Positions 53,640-64,000 of a DNA stretch of 64,000 nt are shown in pieces. The stretch is from Megaleporinus macrocephalus (lineage: Eukaryota; Chordata; Actinopteri; Characiformes; Anostomidae), in assembly GCA_021613375.1 (NCBI GenBank), contig CM038725.1, forward strand, positions 9,091,089 through 9,155,088, given 5' to 3'. Every line of letters begins with the position of its first letter. Position 1 is the stretch's first letter. Under the pieces are notes generated by a model. That model saw only the letters and a list, made by a program, of their open reading frames with translations. It was not told the origin of the DNA and searched no databases. Position numbers and translations under genes: made by a program.

Positions 53640-55290
53640 CCATACAGCATAGCCGGTCTCACCACTGTCTCCAAACCATACAACATAGCAGGTCTCACCA
53701 CTGTCTCCAAACCATACAACATAGCTGGTCTCACCACTGTCTCCAAACCATACAACATAGCAGGTCTCACCACTGTCTCTAAACCGTACAACATAGCAGG
53801 TCTCACCACTGTCTCCAAATCATACAACACAGCCGGTCTTACCACTGTCTCCAAACCATACAACATAGCAGGTCTCACCACTGTCTCCAAACCATACAAC
53901 ATAGCTGGTCTCACCACTGTCTCCAAACCATACAACACAGCCGGTCTTACCACTGTCTCCAAACCATACAACATAGCAGGTCTCACCACTGTCTCCAAAT
54001 CATACAACATAGCAGGTCTCACCACTGTCTCCAAACCATACAACATAGCAGGTCTCACCACTGTCTCCAAACCATACAACATAGCCGGTCTCACCACTGT
54101 CTCCAAACCATACAACATAGCCGGTCTCACCACTGTCTCCAAACCATACAACATAGCCGGTCTCACCACTGTCTCCAAACCATACAACATAGCCGGTCTC
54201 ACCACTGTCTCCAAACCATACAACATAGCCGGTCTCACCACTGTCTCCAAACCATACAACACAGCCGGTCTCACCACTGTCTCCAAACCATACGACATAG
54301 CCGGTCTCCCCACTGTCTCCAAACCATACAGCATAGCCGGTCTCACCACTGTCTCCAAACCATACAGCATAGCCGGTCTCACCACTGTCTCCAAACCATA
54401 CAACATAGCCGGTCTCACCACTGTCTCCAAACCATACAACACAGCCAGTCTCCCGACTGTCTCCAAACCATACAACATAGCCGGTCTCCCCACTGTCTCC
54501 AAACCATACAACATAGCAGGTCTCACCACTGTCTCCAAACCATACAACATAGCCGGTCTTACCACTGTCTCCAAACCATACAACATAGCCGGTCTCCCCA
54601 CTGTCTCCAAACCATACAACATAGCCGGTCTCCCCACTGTCTCCAAACCATACAACATAGCAGGTCTCACCACTGTCTCCAAACCATACAACATAGCCGG
54701 TCTCACCACTGTCTCCAAACCATACAACATAGCAGGTCTCACCACTGTCTCCAAACCATACAACATAGCAGGTCTCACCACTGTCTCCAAACCATACAAC
54801 ATAGCCGGTCTTACCACTGTCTCCAAACCATACAACATAGCAGGTCTCACCACTGTCTCCAAACCATACAACATAGCCGGTCTTACCACTGTCTCCAAAC
54901 CATACAACATAGCAGGTCTCACCACTGTCTCCAAACCATATAACATAGCAGGTGTCCCGACTGTCTCCAAACCATACAACACAGCCGGTCTCACCACTGT
55001 CTCCAAACCATACAACAGAGCCGGTCTCCCCACTGTCTCCAAACCATACAACATAGCAGGTCTCCCGACTGTCTCCAAACCATACAACATAGCAGGTCTC
55101 CCGACTGTCTCCAAACCATACAACATAGCAGGTCTCACCACTTTCTCCAAACCATACAACAAAGCTGGTCTCACCACTGTCTCCAAACCATACAACATAG
55201 CAGGTCTCCCGACTGTCTCCAAACCATACAACATAGCAGGTCTCACCACTTTCTCCAAACCATACAACAAAGCTGGTCTCACCACTGTCC
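53640..55290. repeat. 36-bp minisatellite made of LINE reverse-transcriptase codons
   Basis: About 46 copies of a 36-base unit. On the minus strand each unit encodes ETVVRPAMLYGL, a segment of the surrounding LINE ORF; on the plus strand TTVSKPYNIAGL. Because 36 is a multiple of three and no stop arises, both strands stay open for over 550 codons. Unit variants (CCGGTCTC/CAGGTCTC, CCACTGTC/CGACTGTC) alternate in blocks. Confidence 0.97.
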
Positions 55291-55661
55291 TGTAAACTTT
55301 TCCTTTGACCTTTGCTGCCACCCTTTCGTCATAAATCACTCCTGAAACTTTTCTCCATCCACTCCATCTTGCCTGGACTCTCTTCTTGACCTCTTTACCA
55401 CACTTCCCCATTTTCCTGGACAGTCGACCCTAAGCACTTGAAGTCCTGCACCTTTGTAACCTCTGCTCCTTGTAGCCTCACAATTCCACCTGTCTCCCTC
55501 CCATTCACACACATGTACTCTGTCTTGCTACGGCTGACTTTCATTCCTCTTCTTTCAAGTGCGTATGCCCATTCTCCAAGCCATCTTCCACCTGTTCCCT
55601 GTTCTCACCACAGATCACAATATCATCTGCAAACATCACAGTGCATGGGGATTCCTTAGTT

Positions 55662-56375
55662 AGTCATTTCTATCTTATACTGTATATGTGCCATTAAATC
55701 AGTTGGCTCATCACTCGCGCTGCACCTGACTTCCGAGGTTTGACCACCGTATACTGCACCCGTGCTAAGAAGCCTACCTTGATGTGCCCATTTTGAAGAA
55801 CCGTCTCTTCCAGAAGTTGCTCAGAAGTTTGTAAACACAAGTGCTGATGGGACCCACGTTCAAGGCACCTTCCTCAGACAGAATGAGCTGGACGGAGCAG
55901 TTAACGGAGCAGTTACAGCACCATGTCTGAGCTTTATACTAGTCATATGCGCTGAGTGGTTGTAAAGTAGAGATAAGCGTTGGAGATCAGGACGTTACGG
56001 AGATAACACGGATGAGAACGTGCAGAGTAGAATGCGAAACAGAGAAACAGCTGATACCGGAATACTTGGCCTAGTTTCTTCACTGACCTAGCTGTCTATA
56101 TTTTGTCAATGAAAAAACTCAAGAGACGGAGCCTTAATGGGACCCTCGGTCTAGTGCAAAGCTGCAGACAACAAGACGCATCATGATGTGCTCCGTAGTG
56201 CTGCTCCGCTGTTATTCTCACTTAATCCAGGTCTGCCTGGTCAAAATGCTGGGGGGTGGGGGTGGGGGGTGTTTCTGGATAAGTGCTTATAATGCAAGAT
56301 GCACATGGCGGCTGAGTCTCTGCGCTCTGACCAGGTTTATTCAGACTGCAAGTGCAATGGACACATACTCTCTCA

Positions 56376-56407
<32 letters not shown>

Positions 56408-56681
56408 AATCAGCTTAGAAACACAGAGATGTGTGATGTAATCCCACAGCAGACAGTTTCTCAAGAGTATAAAAAGAGAGAGTGAGTGAGAGAGAAAGAG
56501 AGAGAGAGGATTTCAACCATATCTGTCTCTTCCCCTCTTTCTCTTTGGATGGCAAGCTGTGGCACCGTGTCTGGGACTGAGCTGGGGAAGCATAACATGC
56601 TCGAGGTCAGCTAAGGCTTTCAGGCCAGTCAGGCCAATTTCACTGGTACTCGCCAGAAAATGATGCCGTTATTGTGCTTTG
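55662..56681. other. 5' flank, nothing recognised apart from (TC)n
   Basis: (TC)n at 56376-56407 and (GA)-rich DNA at 56474-56510. No exon seen. Confidence 0.45.
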
Positions 56682-56970
56682 AGGGGCAGTCGTGGGCTGG
56701 AGGTTAGAGAACCAGACTTGTAACCGGAAGGGCGCCGGTTCGATCCCATGAACAGACAGGACAATGCCGTTAATGTAAATAACACGGCTGAAGTGCCCTT
56801 GAGTAAGGCACCTAACCCATGACTGCTCCCTGGGTGCTGTTGATAGGGCTTGCCCATCGTTCTGGGCAAGTGTCTGGTCACTAGTGTTTGCATATGTGGG
56901 TGTTTCACTGAATGGTGGGGTTAAATGTGGGGATCTTGAATTTCCCTCTGGGATCAATAAAGTATCTAAC
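56682..56970 (+). mobile_element. tRNA-derived SINE, second family
   Basis: Starts GGGGCAGTCGTGGGCTGGAG GTTAGAG (A-box-like) with B box GGTTCGATCCC at 56737-56747, a core CCTTGAGTAAGGCACCTAAC, and an end CTGGGATCAATAAAGTATCT. The pol III promoter-like head and LINE-like tail are typical of fish SINEs. Confidence 0.8.
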
Positions 56971-57049
56971 ATGGTGGTCATTTCCAGCCTTTGTTGAAGA
57001 CACAATAAGCATATTTTCCAAAAAATAAATACTAATTAACAAATACATT

Positions 57050-57390
57050 TTAAAAAGTATCTCCAGTTTTTGTTGAATTTGATTTTTCTACTTTTCAACA
57101 CGGCTACCTGAATCCACACTGTGTGAACAGTTCATAATGAATGAACTAACAGTAATGCTCTGAAAACTTCAGATATGGTTGCTATCCTAAAAAAACATGC
57201 ATCTCCATTTCAGTCTATTTCAATTTTTCTATATTATTTGAACATAACAGCTGCTCTTTATATCCAGTGGACGTTTCATGATATAAGGACCAATAGAGAT
57301 GCTCCAAATCACTTGGAATGAACGGTTTTGGCTCCACCTGTCAAGCTATTTTGAAGATACTTGTTTTTGTTTGGACCACATTGATATACT
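57050..57390. mobile_element. Two adjoining MITE-1 pieces
   Basis: 57050-57178 and 57179-57390 both contain the ATTTTTCTA ... GAACA block of MITE-1; the second ends GATACTTGTTTTTGTTTGGAC. Confidence 0.65.
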
Positions 57391-57422
57391 AAGGCTGGCC
57401 TGGTACGTGGTATATAGTATTT

Positions 57423-57790
57423 TACATCCATCCATCCATCCATCCATCCATCCATCCATCCATCCATCATCTGCCGCTTTATCCCATTAGTCGGGGTCAC
57501 GGGGGGGCTGGAGCCAATCCCAGCGTCATCAGTACACCATGGACAGTTCGCCAGTCCATCGCTTGTCCAACATTCACTCACGCACTCACACCTATGGCCA
57601 GTTTAGAGTGACCAATCAACCTAACTGCATGTGTTTGGACTGTGGGAGGAAAGCGGAGTACCCAGAGGAAACCCACTCAAGCACGGGGAGAACATGTAAA
57701 CTCCACACAGAACGGCCCGGACTGGGGATCCAACCCGAATCTTCTTGCTGTGAGGCGATAGTGCTGACCACTACACCATTGCGCTGTCTA
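57423..57790 (-). mobile_element. SINE (main family), reverse copy with (CCAT)n tail
   Basis: The tail (CCAT)n at 57423-57468 is followed by CTGGAGCCAATCCCAGCGTC, AGAGTGACCAATCAACCTAA, GGAAACCCACTCAAGCACGG and the 5' end complement CTGACCACTACACCATTGCG. Near full length. Confidence 0.85.
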
Positions 57791-58483
57791 GTATTTTACA
57801 GGCTTTGAATATTCATTGGCGTTTCTCAGGTGTATGTTCATTTCAGCTTGTTCACTTTTTAAATTTAAATTTTCTGTGTGTAAGAAATTGTGTGAATGTG
57901 TTTAACCCCTCAGAGGAAAATTACTTGGGCATCTATTTTTCCGGATTAATGTTTTATTTACAATAATGACAAACCTTTGACTCTGAAATCAATCAGAAAT
58001 CCACAAGAGTAGTTTACAATTCTGTCCGGTTAGAGAAAACAGAGCTTCCAGGCACTGGAAACACCAACATATTGAACAAATAATCGCGTACTGTGATGTT
58101 TCAGGTCAGCCCTTGAGCGCATGCTGAACCTTGCTGCACTCGCACTACCTGAGAAGTTCCAGAAACCAGACACCGCAAGCCCAGCGTTGCGTTTCGCTTC
58201 CATCAGCTGACCGACAAGTGTGGCCTCACACAACAGAACACACACGCGCGCTGTGTACAGTACAAAGCCATGTCACCGGAGGTATCAGTGTATCCTGTGA
58301 TACTTTTAACTGCATCAGTAGGCTGAGTCAAAGTGCTCTGACACAGAGAATCGCCGGCGCGCTCGCCGTAATAGAGTCGCTGGCATTTACAGCACATACA
58401 GCCACGGTTAAGGTGCTCGGGTGGGAGGACGCAGGGAAGGAGAGAGCGCATAAAAAAGGCATGCGTTGAGAGAGATGAGGAGT

Positions 58484-58580
58484 GTGGGTGAAGGGAGGAG
58501 AGAAAAAGAGAATAAAGAGAGAGAGAGAAAGAGAAAGAGAGAGAGAGAGGGAGGAAGAGAGAGAGAGAGGGAGGAAGACG
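58484..58580. repeat. (GA)-rich tract
   Basis: About 100 bases of GA/GAAA/GGAG purine repeats. Confidence 0.9.
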
Positions 58581-58793
58581 CCTACTCCATTCACAAACAT
58601 TCCACAGCCCACACAATAGGCCTTCTGCTCGATTCAGCTGAGCCAAGCCCTGTTTTCTAACGGCTATATGTGTGTCCACTTAGGAAGAGTGGGAAGTAGC
58701 ACGGCATGAGGACGGACTGAAGCTAAGTGCTTTAAAAACTGAATTAAACTTACAGAACACACAAAAACTGGAATGCACAATGACTTCAGAGCA

Positions 58794-59705
58794 GGGCTGC
58801 ACCTAACGATTCATCTGATCGATTAATCTAACGATTATTTTTATTATTTTGTTATGGATTCACAAGGTCCCAATTCAATTCGATTTCCGATTCGATTAGT
58901 TTCAATTCAATATCGATTTATTTAGGGATATTTCAGTTACAATAATATGTTTTGTTTGAATATGAAAAGAGATTTTCAGAGAAATAATGTGGTAAATGTA
59001 CAAGGAACACTCAACCTACCATTACTAAACACATTAGTGTTTATATGTTTATATACCGTCATGGTTTCTGAATCCAAAATGTAGCCAGACATCTGCTTTC
59101 AAGTTCTGGGGCGCCTTCACTTGTGCTCCAGCCATGCTTAACTGATGTGCGCCCCCAGCCAGATGCTAATTTTAAAGATTGATCTCGGGTTTATACAAAT
59201 CGATATCGGATTATTCAAATAAAGATCAATTTGAATTGAAAAATAAATTTTTTAAACACGTGTTTTAATAAACACTTTAAACACACGTGATCTAAAATGA
59301 ACAGACATAAATGCCTGGCGTCTGCCGTACTGCGGTAACATTTTTAGGAGATTCCATTTAGCATGGTCGAGAAACCAGAATTCAAGTCAATGCTTGATAA
59401 ATTCGACAAGCAATACATATTTTTATATTTGCCATAACCCTTTTCTTAATTTTTTACATTTATTACAAGGTAGGCCAAGGAATGTGTCCTGAATAGGGCT
59501 GCACCTAACGATTAATTTCTTAATTTTCTTAATCGTTTCTTAATCTTTTCTTCTTTTTTCTTTGATTAGTTGAATAATCTGACGACTAATTTTTAGACTA
59601 CTGTGAGTGTGTGAGGAATTGAAATGTCTTATTTTTTTAATGGATTTGTAACCAATAGATAATTGTGTGTGTGTAGGAAAACGCATGGTCATCCTGGACT
59701 TAATG
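58794..59705. mobile_element. Nested hAT-like elements (families E and F)
   Basis: GGGCTGCACCTAACGATTCA at 58794 and GGGCTGCACCTAACGATTAA at 59496 mark family F heads; 58855-59265 is a reverse family E copy (CAATATCGATTTATTTAGGG). 59545-59705 shares its sequence with 48805-48960. Exact borders are unclear. Confidence 0.6.
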
Positions 59706-59706
59706 C

Positions 59707-60677
59707 CTACGGGCAATTTTGAGTGACCGACCAACCAAACATGCATGTGTTTGGACAGTGCTAACCACTACACCATCGTACTAACCACTACACCACCGTA
59801 CTAACCACTACACCACCGTACTAACCACTACACCACCATACCAACCACTACACCACCATACTAACCTCTACACCACCATACTAACCACTACACCACCATA
59901 CTAACCACTACACCACCGTACCAACCACTACACCACCGTACTAACCACTACACCACCGTACTAACCACTACACCACCGTACTAACACCACCATACTAACC
60001 ACTACACCACCGTACCAACCACTACACCACCGTACTAACCACTACACCACCGTACTAACCACTACACCACCGTACTAACCACTATACCACCATACTAACC
60101 ACTACACCACCGTACTGACCACTACACCACCGTACTGACCACTATACCACCATACTAACCACTACACCATCGTACTAACCACTACACCATCGTACTAACC
60201 ACTACACCACCATACTAACCACTACACCACCATACTAACCACTACACCACAACACCACCATACTAACCACTACACCACCGTACTAACCACTATACCACCT
60301 TACTAACCACTACACCACCATACTAACCACTACACCACCATACTAACCACTACACCACCATACTAACCACTACACCACCGTACTAACCACTATACCACCT
60401 TACTAACCACTACACCACCGTACTAACCACTACACCACCGTACTAACCACTACACCACCGTACTAACCACTATACCACCATACTAACCACTACACCACCA
60501 TACTAACCACTACACTACCGTACTAACCACTACACCACCATACTAACCACTACACCACCGTACTAACCACTATACCACCTTACTAACCACTACACCACCA
60601 TACTAACCACTACACCACCATACTAACCACTACACCACCGTACTAACCACTATACCACCTTACTAACCACCGTGCCA
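59707..60677 (-). mobile_element. SINE (main family) expanded by a 20-bp minisatellite
   Basis: 59707-59758 is SINE sequence (GTGACCGACCAACCAAACAT ... GTGTTTGGACAGTGCTAA). From 59757 the unit CTAACCACTACACCACCGTA repeats, and the block closes with CCACCGTGCCATC, ending at the complement of the SINE 5' terminus GGCACGG near 60670-60676. SINE sequence thus bounds the array on both sides. Confidence 0.85.
59757..60668. repeat. 20-bp minisatellite from the SINE 5' end
   Basis: About 45 copies; as complement each unit reads TACGGTGGTGTAGTGGTTAG, the SINE head including its A-box-like motif (TAGTGGTTAG). Variant units (CCATCGTA, TATACCACCTTA) recur in groups, for example around 60280-60420 and 60550-60670, suggesting block duplication. 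Confidence 0.95.
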
Positions 60678-60739
60678 TCAAATTACAATTCCTATATTTG
60701 GGCATCACCTACCACAAAAATAAATATATAAATAAATAA

Positions 60740-61030
60740 ATGCCACCACGTCTAGCCGCCTTCCATTTTGGAGAACTTTTTCATCGTTGCTGTTCTGCGG
60801 CGCCTCTTTCTCTCTCTTTCTCCAAAAGCAGGCCAGCAGATACACGAAGGGAGACTCACCCCCTCCTTGGCGCTGCATGAGAGCGTGTTATGTAACAGCC
60901 CCAGTGGCGGAGACTGAGCCGGCCCTGCCGCCCCATAACCAGGATCCACAACTAGCGCTCTGCTCCGAGACGCCACCGTCTGCGTGCGGCCCAGAGGGGT
61001 AGACTCCAGACACGCGCCGCTCCGTCACAC
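60740..61030 (-). promoter_or_regulatory. GC-rich candidate for a 5' non-coding exon or promoter
   Basis: Unusually GC- and CpG-containing for this window, without repeat identity. On the minus strand a strong donor-like GGTGAGT occurs at about 60860-60854. It lies 13 kb upstream of the first coding exon. Only position and composition support it, so this is a guess. Confidence 0.25.
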
Positions 61031-61649
61031 GTCAAACCATGACATCCACACAAATACGCCAGTGCTCACGCATTCACATCCAAACATGGAAAGAAATCTG
61101 GCACATGCACATTTAAAAAAAAACAACAATATATAAAAGATGATACAGCTCTCTAAATGTGGTGAGTGCATCCGGTATATACCGGCTTAGTGTGGGAGGT
61201 TACTGGTTTGCCAATCCTGCCACACATGTATTGGGATGGATGTGCAGAGCCATGCTCCTCAGTGTTTTGGGAGAGGATATGTAAAGACAGCTGCTGCCAT
61301 GGGCAAGGCAAGTGCAGACTGGTTACATAACCCAGTAGCCAGCTAGTAAACAGGTTGAAAGGAAGGCATCATGCTACACAGCAACCGGGATCGTCACTCA
61401 TTAAAAACTGAAGGACAACAGACAAAACTGATGATGTTTTTAATGGGGGCTGCACAATTTGTGATGTAAGTGGCAACTAGGGATGTGCTGATAACAGGCA
61501 TGCAATGCCCACCATGGTAGGAACTGAGGTCCTTACTGTCATTGTGCAGTTTTCTTGGGAATCAGGTTACCACTTTACCCAGTAAGTGAGCTGAACAAGA
61601 CTAAGCCAGTCTAAACAAGTGTTGCTGGACTGTCACTGACTGTATCGCG
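61031..61649. other. Upstream DNA, nothing recognised
   Basis: No element or exon recognised. Confidence 0.45.
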
Positions 61650-61983
61650 TAGGGCTGTGTATTGGCAAGAACCTGTCGATACAATATGTATCATGATACA
61701 GCAGTCACGATTCAATATATCGCGATATACTGCAATGTTTTTCAAATCCTACTATTAAAACACACCACTATATAAGCACCTTGGCCAATGCTTACAATAG
61801 CATTGCACCCTTGTACTGCTTGTTAATGTTGGAGTGGAGCTGAAAATGGATTAAAACACTGCCATCTAGTGGTCAGAGGTTTAAACACAACACACAATGA
61901 TTCACTGTCTGCCAGGAATCGATACAGTATCAAGAAACATAATATCCCGATATTCAATATTTAGATATTTTCTTACACCCCTA
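61650..61983. mobile_element. hAT MITE family A, upstream copy
   Basis: TAGGGCTGTGTATTGGCAAG to TTCTTACACCCCTA. Flanking 8-mers GTATCGCG (61642-61649) and GTATTGTG (61984-61991) differ only by two C-to-T changes at CpG sites, so they are a decayed target duplication. Confidence 0.9.
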
Positions 61984-61991
61984 GTATTGTG

Positions 61992-62296
61992 TTTGTCATA
62001 CAGGCGTCTCTGATATTTCAACAATGAGGAGATGGAGTCCAAATATACCTTATATATATTATTAGCAGCCTTAGAACACAGTTCACTCACACGTTCACTC
62101 AAACATGTTTAACAGGACACTGTTTGCACGGGGCTGCTGAAATGGCTTTGGTGCTATCGTGTACATGTGGTTTTTACTAGGTGAGGTTGTCGTACAGGAA
62201 AATGTTGGGTAGAGAAAAGAAATGAAAGTAAAATAAAAGAAATGTTGTCTATGCAGTCATACCCCTCGATATGTTCTCTGAATGAGATGATTAAGT
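61992..62296. other. Upstream DNA, nothing recognised
   Basis: No element or exon recognised. Confidence 0.4.
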
Positions 62297-62573
62297 CCAT
62301 TCATCCATTATCTTCTGCTTTATCTCGCTAGTCAGGCTCATGGGGAGGCTCGAGGAGGGGCTGGAGCCAATCCCAGCATCATTGGTTGAAGACGGGGTAC
62401 ACATGGCCAGCACATACTCACTCACACGTACTGGCAGTTTAGAGTGAGCGATCAACCTAACATGCATGTGTTTGGACTGTGGGAGGAAACCGGAGTACCT
62501 GGAGGAAACCCACTCAAACACAGAGAGAACATACACACTCCACACAGAACCACCTGGACCGGGAATCCAACAG
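62297..62573 (-). mobile_element. SINE (main family), reverse truncated copy
   Basis: TCCATTCATCCATTATCTTC, GGAGCCAATCCCAGCATC and GAGTACCTGGAGGAAACCCA match the 63.3-kb copy in reverse. The 5' head is lost after GGGAATCCAACAGTGCTAAG. Confidence 0.8.
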
Positions 62574-63303
62574 TGCTAAGATTAAGTTAAAATATTAATA
62601 AAAACATGTAAAAACTATTTGAAAAGTATTTTTATTTCCTACTTTAATAGATCCTGTATTAATCAAGCGGTACTTACGACTAAGTTATGATTATTTATTT
62701 TATTGAGGCTTAAAGAGGGAGAAAATGCAGACACTAACAAACAGCTCAAGAAAAAACAAGCCCAATCCACATGAGCACGAGCAGCTGTTTTCTTTTGGAC
62801 GACAGTGATGCTCGACTCGGACTCCTGCCACTGTAATGGAGCTTCACTCTGGTTTAACCGAGGTAGCCCTGAGCTTATAATAAAGGGATTCGGCAGAGAC
62901 TAAACCTTAAATCTTAAACATAGTTTACGCACTGTTGCTGAGCTACAGATTATATATATAATAATAAGTCATAAAGACAAATTCAGTTGACTAATGATTG
63001 GCGAGGGGACACTGGGAGTGATGTCACTGGTTGTGAGAACTGGTTGTAGAAGAACTAAAAGTTGTTCTTTAATTCTTTGGATGTAATCTTGCTCCTCTTT
63101 TTAAAAGTTAGCTTTATATTCACCGGCTTTTTATTTGCCCACTCCTGTCCACCTTAAGTAATGCAACAGTTACCTTAAAGGGAGCTCTGACTGTTACGAC
63201 ATGCCTTGAAATACTGTACATGTACCAATATGGCATATAGACAATATTTTCTTTTTAATAATAAATATTTAGTTTGAATAATAAAGTATATTGAAATAGA
63301 AAT
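62574..63303. other. Upstream DNA, nothing recognised
   Basis: AT-rich, with no element or exon recognised. Confidence 0.4.
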
Positions 63304-63621
63304 GGGCGGCACAGTGGTGTAGTGGTTTAGTCACCTCACAGCAAGGACGATCCGGGTTCGATTCCTACAATGAGTCGTTCTGTGTGGAGTGTGTATGTTC
63401 TCCCCGTGCTTGAGTGGGTTTCCTCCGGGTACTCCGGTTTCCTCCCACAGTCCAAACACATGCATGTTAGGTTGATCGCTCACTCTAAACTGCCCGTAGG
63501 TGTGAGAGTATGATGGCTATGAGATGGACTGGCGGCCTGTCCATGGTGTACCCTTCGCTTGATGACGCTGGGATTGGCTCCAGCACCTCCCCATGGAGGT
63601 GGAAGATAATGCATGGATGAA
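63304..63621 (+). mobile_element. tRNA-derived SINE (main family), forward reference copy
   Basis: Begins GGGCGGCACAGTGGTGTAGTG, has an A-box-like GTAGTGGTTTAG and B box GGTTCGATTCC at 63355-63365, then GTGTGTATGTTCTCCCCGTG, TTTCCTCCGGGTACTCCGGT and GGGATTGGCTCCAGCACCTC. It ends GCATGGATGAAT. This is the clearest forward copy of the family scattered through the window. Confidence 0.85.
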
Positions 63622-64000
63622 TAGAACTGTATGTTTACCATACTGGAGCCTTTAAGTCCTAACATTCAGCGTTCCCTGTAATGGTGTGCCGGCTCCATAA
63701 TGTAACAGCAGAGCTATTTTAAGGTGAAACGGCTTAAACTCGGCCAGCATATCAGTAGTAAGTCTCTGTACTCACGTTAGCATCAACCTAAAAGCAGGGG
63801 CACTTACATTAGCAGCAAACTAACATAGGTATTTAAGCTAAGTTTGAACACTGTCTCGAGGTGGGGGTACTTCTGTTAGCATCAGCCTATAACGGGGGAC
63901 TTTAGCAGAGTTTGACCAGGTCCCAAACTAAATCTGGGGTACTTACATTACCAGGCTAACACAGATACCTTAGCAGAGCTTGACCAGAACATGACCCTAG
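63622..64000. other. Right edge, short degenerate repeats only
   Basis: Phrases such as ACTTACATTAGCA and AGCAGAGYTTGACCAG recur two or three times between 63765 and 64000, suggesting a diverged tandem repeat running off the window. Confidence 0.4.

Larger units (their letters stand above)
52540..55661 (-). mobile_element. RTE-like LINE, 3' part of ORF2, interrupted and expanded
   Basis: On the minus strand, from 55640 down, frames read FADDIVICGENREQVEDGLE (the catalytic FADD of reverse transcriptase), SRSKTEYMCVNGRE, KEVKKRVQARWSGWRKVSG, then KGKVYRTVVRPALLYGLE, where the 36-bp array starts. After the array come short pieces (REARLRWLDIG) and, beyond a hAT insertion, SRRMLEMQLPGKRQRGRPKM with RYLDAVREDMEVVGV at about 52690-52560. 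This order is that of the RT-to-C-terminus of an RTE-type LINE. It is 5'-truncated, frameshifted and not functional. Confidence 0.85.

Noticed and set aside
53603..55411. Open reading frames of 602 (minus) and 554 (plus) codons encoding 12-residue repeats
   Set aside because: They are the 36-bp minisatellite read through. The minus frame is LINE-derived and the plus frame is its antisense; there is no gene context.
59757..60668. CRISPR-like or centromere-like array
   Set aside because: Twenty-base units without spacers, bounded by SINE sequence; far too short for a centromeric satellite.

Overview
The window is vertebrate nuclear DNA, most likely from a teleost fish. It is AT-rich and intron-rich. 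It is crowded with fish-type repeats: L2 and RTE-like LINEs, tRNA-derived SINEs, hAT, Tc1/mariner and PIF/Harbinger-like non-autonomous transposons, and long (TA)n, (CA)n and (CTAT)n arrays. The order within teleosts cannot be fixed from the sequence alone.

One protein-coding gene is supported: a RHOBTB2 orthologue on the minus strand, with its coding sequence complete inside the window. Ten coding exons (start codon 47855-47853, stop ending at 6508) were placed base by base. They join with consistent GT/AG junctions and phases into 2151 nt, giving 716 residues plus a stop. The protein has an atypical Rho-family GTPase domain (about 14-200), a proline-rich linker (about 231-241), a first BTB domain split by a long acidic/low-complexity insert (about 263-472), a second BTB domain (about 492-600) and a C-terminal extension without a CAAX box. 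RhoBTB2 is known as an adaptor for Cullin-3 ubiquitin ligases. The first coding exon has a clear acceptor just upstream of the ATG, so at least one untranslated 5' exon lies further right. A GC-rich stretch near 60.8-61.0 kb is a tentative candidate.

Layout by increasing coordinate: 1-6.5 kb is 3' flank and presumed 3' UTR with SINE pieces and a (TA)n array. 6.5-11.5 kb holds exons 10 to 7, and intron 7 contains an unusual A-X-A' rearrangement that includes a copy of intron 9 DNA. 11.5-26.8 kb is a 15-kb intron with a Harbinger-like element carrying a 42-bp minisatellite, a Tc1/mariner MITE, a MADF-domain relic and hAT elements. 26.8-29.3 kb holds exons 6 and 5. 29.3-34.0 kb is an intron with an L2 LINE tail and a BED-finger hAT relic. 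34.0-36.7 kb holds exons 4 and 3. 36.7-46.1 kb is an intron with telomere-like repeats and 1.2 kb of CA-rich DNA. 46.1-47.9 kb holds exons 2 and 1 around a large (CTAT)n array. 48-64 kb is 5' flank or 5' intron, with BED-finger and hAT relics, a nested LINE/hAT locus containing a 36-bp minisatellite, and a SINE blown up by a 20-bp minisatellite.

The most striking pattern is that all three minisatellites (42, 36 and 20 bp units) lie inside transposable elements and are built from element sequence. One is made of reverse-transcriptase codons and stays open in frame on both strands. Another is made of the SINE 5' end containing the A-box-like motif. I found no second host gene, no tRNA or rRNA gene and no convincing new functional system.
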